NCBI RefSeq assembly: GCF_023278085.1
Contig: NZ_CP066265.1
Span: forward strand, 4,660,501-4,724,500
DNA length: 64,000 bases
Direction of reading: 5' to 3'
From: Pseudomonas syringae
GTDB lineage: Bacteria > Pseudomonadota > Gammaproteobacteria > Pseudomonadales > Pseudomonadaceae
In this document: positions 43,286 to 52,853 of the stretch, piece after piece
Layout of the letters: every line of letters begins with the position of its first letter
Position numbering within the stretch: position 1 is the first letter of the stretch
Translations under genes and position numbers: made by a program
The notes under the pieces: generated by a model
Told to the model about the DNA's origin: nothing
The model's database searches: none
What the model saw: the letters and a program-made list of their open reading frames with translations, nothing else

Positions 43286-44536
43286 ATGAGCTGCTGTTTC
43301 GTGCCGGTTAAAAAAAGCAGGCTGCTGGTCGTTCTGGTGACCGCCCTGTCTGTGGATTCAGTCTGGGCCGCGTCAGGCAGTTGCAGCGCGCTGGCTGCGA
43401 TGCCTGCGGCGGTGGAAATCGATCAGGGTATTCAACAGAACATCAGTTCGCCGGTCGCCATCACCCGCATTGCCGTGGGCGACCCGAAAATTGCCGATGT
43501 ACACGTCAGCGGCAACGATGGCTTTCTATTGACCGGCGTCGCTCAGGGCACGACCAGCCTGATGGTCTGGACTGCCTGCTCGACCGCTCCGCGCCAGAGC
43601 ATGGTATTCGTCCGCGGCCGAGCCACGGTGTCGATGGTCGAGGCAGCCTCCGCGCCGTCCGGCGATACGCAGTTGCCCAGTCAGGTGCAGACCGACATCC
43701 GTTTCGTCGAAGTCAGCCGCAGCAAACTCAAGGAAGCCAGCACTTCGATCTTTGGCAAAGGCTCGAACAATTTTCTGTTCGGCGCGCCCGGCACGGTGCC
43801 CGGCGTCAACGTCACGCCCGGCACAGTCAGCGGCACCCGGCCGAGCATTCCGCTGAACAACAGCAACTTCAATATCGTCTGGGGTGGCGGCAGCAGCAAG
43901 GTGCTGGGCATGCTCAACGCCATGGAAAACAGCGGCTACGCCTACACACTGGCACGCCCCAGCCTGGTGGCGCTGAACGGCCAGAGCGCCAGCTTTCTGG
44001 CCGGTGGCGAGTTCCCGGTGCCGGTGCCCAATGGTGAAGGCAACGGCATTTCCATCGAGTACAAGGAATTCGGCGTGCGTCTGACCCTGACTCCGACGGT
44101 AGTGGGACGCGACCGGATCCTGCTCAAGGTTGCGCCGGAAGTCAGTGAGCTGGATTTCTCCGCCGGTATCACCATCGCCGGCACGACCGTGCCGGCGCTG
44201 AACATCCGGCGCACCGACACCAGCATTGCGCTGGCCGACGGCGAAAGCTTCGTGGTCAGCGGACTGATCAGCTCCAGCAACAGCGGCTCGGTGGACAAGT
44301 TTCCCGGTCTGGGCGACATCCCGATCCTCGGTGCTTTCTTCCGCAGCTCGCAGATCCAGCGCGACGAGCGCGAGCTGCTGATGATCGTCACTCCGCATCT
44401 GGTGCAACCACTGGCCGCCAATGCCCAATTGCCCTCGCTGCCGGGAGAGAGTCTGCGCACTTACGACCCGAGCTTCCCGCGCCTGTATTTCCTGGAGAAC
44501 GGCGATTTTGACCGTCGCAGCGGGTTATCCAAATGA
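43286..44536 (+). CDS. rcpA: Tad outer-membrane secretin RcpA/CpaC
   Basis: This 416-residue secretin has a signal peptide ending near VWAAS. Its N-terminal domain (ISSPVAITRIAVGDPKIADVHV) is typical of CpaC, and the C-terminal secretin core includes IEYKEFGVRLTLTPTVVGRD, FVVSGLISSSNSG and KFPGLGDIPILGAFFRS. It forms the outer-membrane pore for the pilus. The ATG at 43286 follows AAGGA; a TTG at 43277 is also possible. Its last codons overlap the tadZ start in an ATGA junction. Confidence 0.94.
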   Translation: MSCCFVPVKKSRLLVVLVTALSVDSVWAASGSCSALAAMPAAVEIDQGIQQNISSPVAITRIAVGDPKIADVHVSGNDGFLLTGVAQGTTSLMVWTACSTAPRQSMVFVRGRATVSMVEAASAPSGDTQLPSQVQTDIRFVEVSRSKLKEASTSIFGKGSNNFLFGAPGTVPGVNVTPGTVSGTRPSIPLNNSNFNIVWGGGSSKVLGMLNAMENSGYAYTLARPSLVALNGQSASFLAGGEFPVPVPNGEGNGISIEYKEFGVRLTLTPTVVGRDRILLKVAPEVSELDFSAGITIAGTTVPALNIRRTDTSIALADGESFVVSGLISSSNSGSVDKFPGLGDIPILGAFFRSSQIQRDERELLMIVTPHLVQPLAANAQLPSLPGESLRTYDPSFPRLYFLENGDFDRRSGLSK

Positions 44537-45723
44537 GCCAGAGCCTGAGCCAGACGTTTCTGGCAATTACCCGTAACAACACCGATCTGGAGTGGCTGCA
44601 AAGCGCCCTCGGTTCCCTGGGTCAGGTGGTCAGCGCCGGAACCGGCAGCCTCGACGATCTGCTGGCGCTGGTCGACGTGACCTTTGCCAGCGTGGTGTTC
44701 GTCGGCCTCGACCGCGAGCATCTGATGACCCAGAGCGCGCTGATCGAAGGCGCGCTGGAAGCCAAGCCAATGCTGGCAATCGTTGCGCTGGGCGATGGCA
44801 TGGACAACCAGTTGGTGCTCAACGCCATGCGTGCCGGGGCTCGGGATTTCGTGGCCTACGGTTCGCGCTCCAGCGAAGTCGCCGGGCTGGTCAGACGCCT
44901 GAGCAAGCGTCTGCCCGCCGTGACGCCGAACCCGAACATGAGCGGCCTGTCAGTGCTGTATGGCGCGCAAAGCGATGACGACGGAGCGCTGATCGCGACA
45001 CATCTGGCGATGGTGGTGCACAAGACCGGGCAACGCACGCTGCTGCTGGACATGGGCCTGCCACGCGGCGACAGCCTGTCGATGCTGGGTCTGGAATCCT
45101 CGTTCAGCTTCGGTGATGCCCTGCGCCACCTGCGCAGGCTGGATGCAACGCTGATCGACAGTGCGTTCACTACCTGCGAAAGCGGCTTGCGCATTCTGGC
45201 CTACACCGACGCCGACGATCATCTGGAGCAGTCCAGCGCCGCCGAGCTGTACATGCTGCTGAGCGCGTTGCGTCAGCACTTTCAGCACGTCATCGTCAAC
45301 CTCGTGGGCCAGCCGGACAGTGAGGCGCTGCGCTCGCTGGTCAGCCATTGCGATCAACTGCTGTGGTACACCGATCAGAGCGTACTGGGCTGCCGTCGTA
45401 ATCTGACCGTGCTCGCCCACTGGCGCGAAAAAGGCATGAAAATGCAGCACGCCGGCCTGTTGGTCGACCGCTACCAGCGCTCGGTCGCGCCCAACGCGGA
45501 AACCCTGGGCAAAACCTTCGGCCTGCCGGTGCTTGCCGTGCTGCCCCTCGCGCCGGAGCTGCGCCTCAACGCCAAGAATCAGGGCATCACACTCTTCGAA
45601 CTGGCGTCGCGTGACGCCTTGTGCACCGGGCTGCGCCGCCTTGGTGAACACCTCGCTCGTCACTCCGATACTCACGACAAACCGGATCAGGGCTGGTTCG
45701 CACGACTGTGGGGGAATAAATGA
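44533..45723 (+). CDS. tadZ: Tad localisation ATPase-like protein TadZ/CpaE
   Basis: This 396-residue protein has an atypical N-terminal receiver-like domain (about residues 1-125) and a C-terminal MinD/ParA-like domain. The place where the Walker A loop should lie reads VLYGAQSDDDGALIATHLA and has no lysine, so classical ATP binding looks lost. TadZ proteins place the Tad machine, often at a pole. It overlaps both neighbours by four bases, which implies coupled translation with rcpA and tadA. Confidence 0.88.
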   Translation: MSQSLSQTFLAITRNNTDLEWLQSALGSLGQVVSAGTGSLDDLLALVDVTFASVVFVGLDREHLMTQSALIEGALEAKPMLAIVALGDGMDNQLVLNAMRAGARDFVAYGSRSSEVAGLVRRLSKRLPAVTPNPNMSGLSVLYGAQSDDDGALIATHLAMVVHKTGQRTLLLDMGLPRGDSLSMLGLESSFSFGDALRHLRRLDATLIDSAFTTCESGLRILAYTDADDHLEQSSAAELYMLLSALRQHFQHVIVNLVGQPDSEALRSLVSHCDQLLWYTDQSVLGCRRNLTVLAHWREKGMKMQHAGLLVDRYQRSVAPNAETLGKTFGLPVLAVLPLAPELRLNAKNQGITLFELASRDALCTGLRRLGEHLARHSDTHDKPDQGWFARLWGNK

Positions 45724-46979
45724 TGGCGGAAAAACTGTTTGGCGTGTCCTCACGCTCGCCAGGTCAGGCCAATGACGGGCAAGGCCTGAAACTGGTGTTG
45801 CACCGCTACATTATCGACGGCATCGAAGAAAGCGGCAAAAACCTGCTTGAAGGATCGCGACCGGCGCTGGCGCAATTTGTCATCGACAAGGTGGCCGAGT
45901 ACGTCGCTCGCCTGCGGCTGGCCATCTCGCGTTACGAAATGGAGCGTCTGGCTGAAGAGCTGGTCGATGAGCTGACCGGTTTCGGCCCGCTGGAAGTGCT
46001 GCTGCGCGACAGCTCGGTTACGGAAATCCTGGTCAACGGACCGAGCAAAGTGTTCGTCGAACGTGACGGTGTATTGCATCACACGGACCTGCGTTTCATG
46101 GATTCGCATCATGTCGAGCGCGTGATGCAGCGCATTCTCGCCCCGATGGGTCGGCGGCTGGACGAGTCCTCGCCGATGGTCGACGCCCGCCTGCCCGATG
46201 GCAGCCGGGTCAATGCCATCATCCCGCCCATCGCGCTGGACGGCCCTTGTCTGTCGATACGGAAATTTCGCAAGGACATGCTCAAAAGCGCCGATCTGGT
46301 GGCCATGCAGACCATCGACCAGCCGATCTTCGAATTTTTCCAGGAAGCAGTCGGCAAGCGCTGCAACATTCTGGTCAGCGGCGGCACCGGCACGGGCAAA
46401 ACCACCATGCTCAACGTCCTGAGCCAGTTGATCGACAGCAGCCAACGCCTGGTGACCATCGAAGACGTGGCCGAACTGCAACTCAGCCATCCACACGTGG
46501 TGCGCCTGGAAACCCGCCCGCCGAATGCCGAAGGCCATGGCGAGGTAAGGGCCAGCGACCTGATTCGCAACTCACTGCGGATGCGCCCGGACCGCATCAT
46601 CCTCGGCGAGATTCGTGGCGTCGAAGTGCTGGACGTGTTGACGGCGATGAACACCGGCCACGATGGCTCGATGAGCACCGTCCACGCCAACAATGCACAG
46701 GATGCGCTGTTGCGTCTGGAAACCCTGGTCGGCCTGACCGGACGCCTGATTCCCGAAAAGACTCTGCGGCAAATGGTCTGTGCGGCGCTGGACGTGATCA
46801 TCCAGCTGGCCCGCCTGCCGGATGGTCGACGCTGCGTCAGCGAGGTGGTGGAAGTGGTCGGTGTGCGCGATGACATCTATGTCACCAACACGCTGTTTCG
46901 TCTGGATCGGCGCACCGGGGTCGGTTTCATGCGTGAGGCTGCGCATGCTGCCGGTGAAAAACTGCGGCCGGGCTACTGA
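45720..46979 (+). CDS. tadA: Tad secretion ATPase TadA/CpaF
   Basis: This 419-residue hexameric ATPase powers pilus extension and retraction at the inner membrane. Walker A is GGTGTGKT at residues 221-228, and the Walker B/Asp and His boxes appear in RPDRIILGEIRG and TGHDGSMSTVHAN. The N-terminal region (LEVLLRDSSVTEILVNGPSKVFVERDG) is typical of CpaF. It overlaps tadZ by four bases. Confidence 0.96.
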   Translation: MMAEKLFGVSSRSPGQANDGQGLKLVLHRYIIDGIEESGKNLLEGSRPALAQFVIDKVAEYVARLRLAISRYEMERLAEELVDELTGFGPLEVLLRDSSVTEILVNGPSKVFVERDGVLHHTDLRFMDSHHVERVMQRILAPMGRRLDESSPMVDARLPDGSRVNAIIPPIALDGPCLSIRKFRKDMLKSADLVAMQTIDQPIFEFFQEAVGKRCNILVSGGTGTGKTTMLNVLSQLIDSSQRLVTIEDVAELQLSHPHVVRLETRPPNAEGHGEVRASDLIRNSLRMRPDRIILGEIRGVEVLDVLTAMNTGHDGSMSTVHANNAQDALLRLETLVGLTGRLIPEKTLRQMVCAALDVIIQLARLPDGRRCVSEVVEVVGVRDDIYVTNTLFRLDRRTGVGFMREAAHAAGEKLRPGY

Positions 46980-46998
46980 TTCAGACCAAGGAGGCGGC

Positions 46999-47883
46999 AT
47001 GACGGCATCTCTGATACTCGGCCTGGTTTCCGTGCTGCTGCTGATGGCGTCCGTGCGCATGTTTTATCTAGCGCTCAATCAAGAGGCCAGCGAACGGGTC
47101 AGGCAGCGCCTGACGGCAGGCCAGGTCGAGCCTGTTGTCGAAAAAACCGGCTGGGCCTGGCTCGACCGGGCTTTTATACGCGCCGGGCTGGGCCTGCCGA
47201 CCGAGCGCGTGGGCCTGGTGTTGACGCTGTATGCGCTGCTGATTCTGATCGGCTACGGGCTGGGCGGCGGCATCGGCGCGGGCGCTGCGCTGCTTGGCGT
47301 GCCGCTGATGTTGCGTTTGTTCGTTTCTTGGCGGGCTCGCGTGCGTGTGCGGCGCATGATCGAGCAACTGCCGCAATTGCTCGACCACAGCGTGCGCAGT
47401 CTCAAATCAGGCAGAACCCTGGCCGATGCCGTGCTTTACGGTATCGCCGCCGCAGACCAGCCGCTCAAGGACGGCATGAGCCGCATCGAACGCAACGTGC
47501 AACTGGGGGTGAGCCTGCCGGATGCCGCCAGGGATTTCGCCGAACTGTACGAAAGCGACGAGTTTCACCTGTTTGCCCTGGGCCTGCGGGTCAACCATCG
47601 GTATGGCGGCAATGCCAGCGAACTGATGGAGAACCTGATCAGGCTGATTCGCGACCGCGAGCAGGCCGGTCGCCAGTTGCGCGCCATGACCGGCGAAACG
47701 CGCATGACGGCACTGGTGCTAGGGCTGCTGCCGGTCGGCATGGCTGGTTATTTCATGGCCGTGAACCCCAATTACCTGCTGCACATGTGGAACGACGGCA
47801 GCGGACGCATCCTGCTGAGCATGGCGTTTGCCCTGCAATTGTTGGGCTGCCTGATGTTGTGGCGCATGCTGAGGAGCATTTGA
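46999..47883 (+). CDS. tadB: Tad inner-membrane platform protein TadB
   Basis: This 294-residue polytopic protein of the type II secretion F family has membrane segments near residues 5-22, 75-105 and 235-290. The GspF core is RRMIEQLPQLLDHSVRSLKSGRTLADAVLYG. Together with TadC it forms the inner-membrane platform moved by TadA. AAGGAGG precedes the ATG. Confidence 0.93.
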   Translation: MTASLILGLVSVLLLMASVRMFYLALNQEASERVRQRLTAGQVEPVVEKTGWAWLDRAFIRAGLGLPTERVGLVLTLYALLILIGYGLGGGIGAGAALLGVPLMLRLFVSWRARVRVRRMIEQLPQLLDHSVRSLKSGRTLADAVLYGIAAADQPLKDGMSRIERNVQLGVSLPDAARDFAELYESDEFHLFALGLRVNHRYGGNASELMENLIRLIRDREQAGRQLRAMTGETRMTALVLGLLPVGMAGYFMAVNPNYLLHMWNDGSGRILLSMAFALQLLGCLMLWRMLRSI

Positions 47884-47884
47884 C

Positions 47885-48772
47885 ATGGATCTGCTGTTCA
47901 GTGCCCTGATGCTCACCGCGGCGGCGTTTCTTCTGCTGTCCGGACTGGCCCGCAGGCGTCGCGACGAGCGTCTGGTGGCGCAGCGCCTGCGAGGCGTTGT
48001 CGTGCGCGAAAGCCGTTTCGGCAGCCTGCTGCGCCTGCTGGGTGACACGCGACTCGGCCAGCGCAGCATCAGCCTCGATTCGGAAACCCAGATATTACTC
48101 AACCGCATCGGCTGGCGTCGCGCGAGTAAACGTTCGCTGTTTGCTGCCTGCCAGATCGGCGTGCCTGTCGGGTTGATGTGCATAGTCGCGCTGGCCCAGC
48201 TGCTGTTTTTCAAAGCTGTCGAGCAGCCATTGATTGCGCCGGTTTTTGCGCTGGGCGTCGGTTACCTGCTGCCGAAGAGAATTCTCGCCGCAGCCGCCAA
48301 ACGCCGACAGAAACAGGTGGTGGTAGAGATTTCCACGTTTATCCCCCTGCTGCGCATCCTGTTCGAATCCGGCATGGCGGTCGAACAGGCCTTGCGCGTG
48401 CTGAGCAACGAGGGCAAGGACCTGCTGCCGGTACTGTCCGAAGAAATCCGTACGGTTCTGACCCGGGTCGATTCCGGGCTGGAGTTGGGTGAAGAACTGC
48501 GCAAGACCGCTGCGCTGCTGGCGGTCGATGAGCTGAGCGATACCTGCGTGATCCTCAATCAACTGATCCATCAGGGCGGCGGAGCCCTGAAATCGCTGCT
48601 GACGCTCAAGCAACTGATCGACGATCGACGCCTGACCCGGTTGCAGGAATACATCTCCAAGCTGTCGGCGAAAATGTCGATGGTGATGATGGTGTTCCTG
48701 TTCCCGGCCTTGCTGATCGTTCTGGCCGGGCCCGGATTCATCGCCATCAGTCGCGCTCTGGGCGGTTTATAA
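47885..48772 (+). CDS. tadC: Tad inner-membrane platform protein TadC
   Basis: This 295-residue membrane protein has a GspF domain (KRRQKQVVVEISTFIPLLRILFESGMAVEQALRVL) and a closing hydrophobic hairpin (MVMMVFLFPALLIVLAGPGFIAIS). It starts one base after the tadB stop. TadB and TadC are the paralogous halves of the platform. Confidence 0.93.
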   Translation: MDLLFSALMLTAAAFLLLSGLARRRRDERLVAQRLRGVVVRESRFGSLLRLLGDTRLGQRSISLDSETQILLNRIGWRRASKRSLFAACQIGVPVGLMCIVALAQLLFFKAVEQPLIAPVFALGVGYLLPKRILAAAAKRRQKQVVVEISTFIPLLRILFESGMAVEQALRVLSNEGKDLLPVLSEEIRTVLTRVDSGLELGEELRKTAALLAVDELSDTCVILNQLIHQGGGALKSLLTLKQLIDDRRLTRLQEYISKLSAKMSMVMMVFLFPALLIVLAGPGFIAISRALGGL

Positions 48773-48820
48773 CCCGGGTCGCCAGTGTTGGTTCGCCACT
48801 ACAAGGAAGGAAAAGGTTTG

Positions 48821-49561
48821 ATGAAAGCAGCCATTGCGGTTATCGGCATCCTGATGCTGAGCGGATGTGCCAGCGACGGTCGGGCATTGTGGACGCAGAC
48901 GTCTGCGGCACAGGCCAGCGAGTGCCCCAAGCTGACTTCGGATCAGGAGTTCGCCCTCAATCTCGCGCAAAACATGGCCGATGAAGGGCGCCTGCATGCC
49001 AGTCTGGCCAATCTCGAAGGCTTGCCGGACAGCCTTGGCGAGGTCCGCCTGCGCAAGGCCCGGGTCTTGCGCCTGCTGGGCAGCAATGAAGCCGAGCCGC
49101 TGTATCGCAGCCTGCTGGGCACCTGTCGCGCCGCGCAGGGTGAACATGGCTTGGGGCAGCTCGCTGCGGCGCGCGGTGACAATGTGCTGGCTGAGCAGCA
49201 CTTGCTCAGAGCCAGCAAGCTGCAACCGACCGACGAAAAAATCCGCAACGATCTGGGTGTGGTGTACCTCAACCAGTTGCAACTGGAGCCGGCACGCTTT
49301 CAATTTCTGACGGCCATGGAACTCAAACAGTCCGACTCGCTGGCAGCCGTGAATCTGGCCACGCTGCTGATTTATCAGAACAACTGGACACAGGCTGCCG
49401 AGCTGGCCACCAGGGCAGGACTGACGCCTGAGCAGATCACCGATGCCCAGGCGCGCGCCGAGCAACTCAGGAAACCCGCCGCCGCCCGGTCGGCACCCGC
49501 CAGACCTGTCGCGAGCGCGGCGGGGCAAACGACTCTTCCGTCACACGAGGGACGACCATGA
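48821..49561 (+). CDS. tadD: Tad pilotin-like TPR lipoprotein TadD
   Basis: This 246-residue lipoprotein (signal ending LMLSGC, C16) carries tetratricopeptide repeats through its middle. TadD is thought to help the secretin reach or assemble in the outer membrane. The ATG at 48821 follows GGAAGGAAAAGG. A Pro/Ala-rich tail ends the protein, and its stop overlaps the DUF3613 gene by four bases. Confidence 0.9.
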   Translation: MKAAIAVIGILMLSGCASDGRALWTQTSAAQASECPKLTSDQEFALNLAQNMADEGRLHASLANLEGLPDSLGEVRLRKARVLRLLGSNEAEPLYRSLLGTCRAAQGEHGLGQLAAARGDNVLAEQHLLRASKLQPTDEKIRNDLGVVYLNQLQLEPARFQFLTAMELKQSDSLAAVNLATLLIYQNNWTQAAELATRAGLTPEQITDAQARAEQLRKPAAARSAPARPVASAAGQTTLPSHEGRP

Positions 49562-49830
49562 AGCGCATCATGCTGGCAGGCATTGCCCTGCTGTTGATTG
49601 CCGACAACACCTGGGCTGACAACAGTGACCCGTCGACCTCCGCCCCCAGGCAGACCGAAACGTGGCTGCAGCTACAGGCCAGTGGCAGAGCAGCTTCGCC
49701 GACGCCGCAAGTCAACACCGCGGCGGAACGTGACTTGAGCCTGCAACGCTGGCTTGAAACCTATAAATACAAGATCCCGGAGTTTTACGATCAGGAAGCG
49801 GGCGGCAGCTTTTCATCGGGCAAGAAGTAA
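49558..49830 (+). CDS. DUF3613-type exported protein ending the tad operon
   Basis: This 90-residue protein has a signal peptide (about residues 1-20, ending WAD). A short motif-bearing region follows: ETWLQLQASGRAASP and ERDLSLQRWLETYKYKIPEFYDQ. This pattern resembles DUF3613 proteins found at the ends of Tad loci. The function is unknown. The four-base overlap with tadD ties its translation to the operon, so a role in periplasmic or outer-membrane pilus assembly is plausible. Confidence 0.8.
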   Translation: MKRIMLAGIALLLIADNTWADNSDPSTSAPRQTETWLQLQASGRAASPTPQVNTAAERDLSLQRWLETYKYKIPEFYDQEAGGSFSSGKK

Positions 49831-49936
49831 ATCTGGCATTATCACCGACCTACTGAAACCCACTCTTACAACCTGCCCTCGGCAGGCCGGGAAGCACTCC
49901 GTTATCATGCGCGGACTTTCGAGATTCGAGATTGCC

Positions 49937-51721
49937 ATGCGCCGTTTGCTCTGCCTGATGTTACTGATCCTCGCCCTGCCGGTCTCGGCTTCGGGCCTGT
50001 TTGATAACCGTCCCGCTTCGACACTGGGTGGCACCTCGCTGGATAACAGCAAGGATTTTCTGCCGGTTCGTCAGGCGTTTCAGTTGAGCCTGGTCGACAC
50101 CACGCCAGAATCAATCAAGCTGCGCCTGGTCGCCACCGAAGGCTATTACCTGTACCGCCATCGCTTTCAGTTCCGCACCGAGCCCGCCGATATCGGCCTG
50201 GGCGAAGCGCAGTTGCCCAAGGGCGAACAGAAACATGACGAGTACTTCGGCGACGTAGAGGTCTATCACGGCATTCTCGACATCGACCTGCCACGCAAAC
50301 CCGGTGAGCAGCGCCCCTTCACGCTGGTTGTCACCTACCAGGGCTGCGCCGACAAGGGCCTGTGCTACCCGCCTGAAACCGAACGGCTGACCATCGGCGA
50401 TGTGGCTGCCAGCCCGCTTGCCGAGGCATCCGCACCGGCGCCTGCAGCCACTTGGGGCTGGAAAGAACTGGCGCTGTTTTTCCTCGCCGGTGTCGGCCTG
50501 ACCTTTACCCCGTGTGTATTGCCGATGCTGCCGATTCTGTCCGGCGTCGTGCTGCGCGGTCAGGTTGGCGGCCTGCGCGGTCTGAGCCTGTCTCTCGCTT
50601 ACGTGTTGCCGATGGCAGCCTGTTTTGCGTTGCTCGGCGCGCTGATGGGCATGTTCGGTGCAGGCCTGAATCTCCAGGCACGACTGCAATCAGCCTGGGT
50701 GCTGGTGCCGTTTTCAGCGTTCTTCGTGATTTTTGCCATCGCGATGTTCGGTGCGTTCGAACTGCGCCTGCCGCAATCGATCAGCTCGCGTCTGGACCGT
50801 ATCGCCGGCAAGACCGAAGGCGGTTCACTTTGGGGTGCAGCAGTACTGGGCGTGGTTTCCAGCCTGCTGGTCTCGCCGTGCGTGTCAGCCCCACTGGCGG
50901 GCGCGCTGCTGTACATCAGTGCCAGTGGTGATGCGCTGGGTGGTGGCTTGAAACTGTTTGCCCTGGGGCTGGGAATGGGCGCGCCGCTCCTGTTGATCGC
51001 GACCGGGGGTGCCACCTGGCTGCCGAAAAGCGGCCCGTGGCTGGTCACCGTGAAGAATGCGATTGGTGTGTTGCTGCTGGCTCTGGCAATCGGCCTGCTC
51101 AGCCGCGTGCTGCCGGGGCAAATCACCCTACTGCTGGTCGGCCTGCTGTCGGCTGGTGTCGCGCTGTTTCTCGGCGCCCTGGAATTCACCGAAAAAACCA
51201 CCCGGCAAAAACTGGCGCAACTGCTCGGGCTGGCGCTGCTGGTCTATGCACTGGCCAGCTGGTACGGCGCGTTGTCCGGACAGACCGACCCCATGCGCCC
51301 CCTGGGCCGGGAATACGCCACGGCAAACAACGGGGCAGCGGCATCGACCGCCTCGCAATGGCAGACGATTACCACCTCGGCCGAACTGGACCGCGTACTG
51401 CAGGAAGCCAGCAGCGCGGGCAAGCCATTGCTGCTCGACTGGTACGCCGACTGGTGCATCAGTTGCAAAGTCATCGAACACGAAGTCCTGCCTGATCCGG
51501 GTGTCGTCGCCGGGCTGGCGGGGTACAGCCTGATCCGTTTCGACATGACCGACAGCAATGCAGAACAACGCGCCCTGCTCGACCGCTACAAGCTGTTTGG
51601 CCCGCCGGCGATGCTTTTTTTCGGCAAAAACGGCGAAGAACTGCAAAATGTGCGAGTCGTCGGCGAAATCGACGTAACAGGCATGCTTGAGCGCCTGAAT
51701 AGAGCAAATGACCCAAACTAA
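49937..51721 (+). CDS. dsbD: Thiol:disulfide interchange protein DsbD
   Basis: This 594-residue protein passes electrons from cytosolic thioredoxin to periplasmic partners, keeping DsbC and cytochrome maturation factors reduced. It has a signal peptide and an N-terminal periplasmic domain with its cysteine pair in GCADKGLCYPP. An eight-helix membrane domain with cysteines in FTPCVLPM and LVSPCVSAP follows, then a C-terminal thioredoxin domain with WYADWCISCK. All three cysteine pairs are intact. ATG 49937 starts the signal peptide; ATG 49907 is an alternative. Confidence 0.96.
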   Translation: MRRLLCLMLLILALPVSASGLFDNRPASTLGGTSLDNSKDFLPVRQAFQLSLVDTTPESIKLRLVATEGYYLYRHRFQFRTEPADIGLGEAQLPKGEQKHDEYFGDVEVYHGILDIDLPRKPGEQRPFTLVVTYQGCADKGLCYPPETERLTIGDVAASPLAEASAPAPAATWGWKELALFFLAGVGLTFTPCVLPMLPILSGVVLRGQVGGLRGLSLSLAYVLPMAACFALLGALMGMFGAGLNLQARLQSAWVLVPFSAFFVIFAIAMFGAFELRLPQSISSRLDRIAGKTEGGSLWGAAVLGVVSSLLVSPCVSAPLAGALLYISASGDALGGGLKLFALGLGMGAPLLLIATGGATWLPKSGPWLVTVKNAIGVLLLALAIGLLSRVLPGQITLLLVGLLSAGVALFLGALEFTEKTTRQKLAQLLGLALLVYALASWYGALSGQTDPMRPLGREYATANNGAAASTASQWQTITTSAELDRVLQEASSAGKPLLLDWYADWCISCKVIEHEVLPDPGVVAGLAGYSLIRFDMTDSNAEQRALLDRYKLFGPPAMLFFGKNGEELQNVRVVGEIDVTGMLERLNRANDPN

Positions 51722-51850
51722 ACGATGAGTCATAAACTTTGCGCGAATATCGGTCATCGTGCTGGCTACTGTAGTTAACTGGACAGTCCATTGCCCTTCC
51801 GGCATAGTCGCCGGGCGTAAACCGCTCGCAGACAACAAAAGGAACACGCA

Positions 51851-52303
51851 ATGGCGACTATCCTGGTCCTTCACGGGCCCAACCTGAACCTGCTGGGTAC
51901 TCGGGAACCCGGGGTCTACGGCACCATCACCCTGCCTCAGATCAATCAGGACCTGGAGCAGCGCGCGCGCGATGCCGGTCACCATCTGATGTATCTGCAA
52001 AGCAATGCCGAATATGAATTGATCGACCGAATCCATGCCGCTCGTGATGAGGGTGTGGATTTTATTTTGATCAATCCGGCCGCTTTTACGCATACAAGCG
52101 TTGCAATACGTGACGCGCTGATGGGAGTGAGCATCCCATTCATCGAAGTGCACTTATCAAACGTGCACAAACGCGAACCTTTTCGTCATCACTCCTACTT
52201 TTCAGACGTCGCTGTAGGAGTGATCTGCGGCCTGGGCGCCAGCGGATACCGACTGGCCCTGGAAGCCGCTCTGGAACAACTGGCCGCCAGCGCCAAGCCG
52301 TGA
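51851..52303 (+). CDS. aroQ: Type II 3-dehydroquinate dehydratase
   Basis: This 150-residue dodecameric enzyme dehydrates 3-dehydroquinate in the shikimate pathway. Family motifs are [18 protein letters not shown] with the catalytic tyrosine, [29 protein letters not shown] and [17 protein letters not shown]. It precedes accB by 77 bases, a gene order conserved in Pseudomonas. Confidence 0.97.
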   Translation: MATILVLHGPNLNLLGTREPGVYGTITLPQINQDLEQRARDAGHHLMYLQSNAEYELIDRIHAARDEGVDFILINPAAFTHTSVAIRDALMGVSIPFIEVHLSNVHKREPFRHHSYFSDVAVGVICGLGASGYRLALEAALEQLAASAKP

Positions 52304-52380
52304 CGAGTACAGCCCTGAAGCTGACCTCACGGCTTGAAGCAGCCGCCAAAAAGCCCTTACAGAACCTTGGGAGTTGATTA

Positions 52381-52836
52381 ATGGATATTCGCAAAGTCAA
52401 GAAACTGATCGAACTGCTGGAAGAGTCCGGCATTGACGAGCTGGAAATTCGTGAAGGCGAAGAGTCCGTACGGATCAGCCGTCACAGCAAGACCCCGGCG
52501 CAGCCTTACTATGCTCCTGCTCCAATGGCCGCTCCGGTCGCAGCACCAGCACCTGCCGCCGCTCCGGCCGCAGCAGAGGCGCCAGCGGCTCCGAAGCTGA
52601 ACGGTTTTGTGGTCAAGTCGCCAATGGTCGGTACGTTCTACCGCACCCCGGCCCCTACTTCGCCAGCATTCGTCGAAGTCGGCCAGACCGTGAAGAAAGG
52701 CGACACCATCTGCATCGTCGAAGCGATGAAAATGATGAACCACATCACGGCAGAAGCCAGCGGTGTGATCGAATCCATCCTGGTAGAAAACGGTCAGCCG
52801 GTTGAGTTTGACCAGCCGCTGTTCACTATCGTTTGA
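52381..52836 (+). CDS. accB: Biotin carboxyl carrier protein of acetyl-CoA carboxylase
   Basis: This 151-residue protein carries biotin on K117 in the motif EAMKMMN. An N-terminal helical segment is followed by an Ala/Pro-rich linker (about residues 45-70), then the biotinyl domain with the characteristic thumb. It is a subunit of the enzyme that makes malonyl-CoA for fatty-acid synthesis. accC follows after 17 bases with a clear ribosome site. Confidence 0.97.
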   Translation: MDIRKVKKLIELLEESGIDELEIREGEESVRISRHSKTPAQPYYAPAPMAAPVAAPAPAAAPAAAEAPAAPKLNGFVVKSPMVGTFYRTPAPTSPAFVEVGQTVKKGDTICIVEAMKMMNHITAEASGVIESILVENGQPVEFDQPLFTIV

Positions 52837-52853
52837 ACCGGGGAGAGCCTGCG

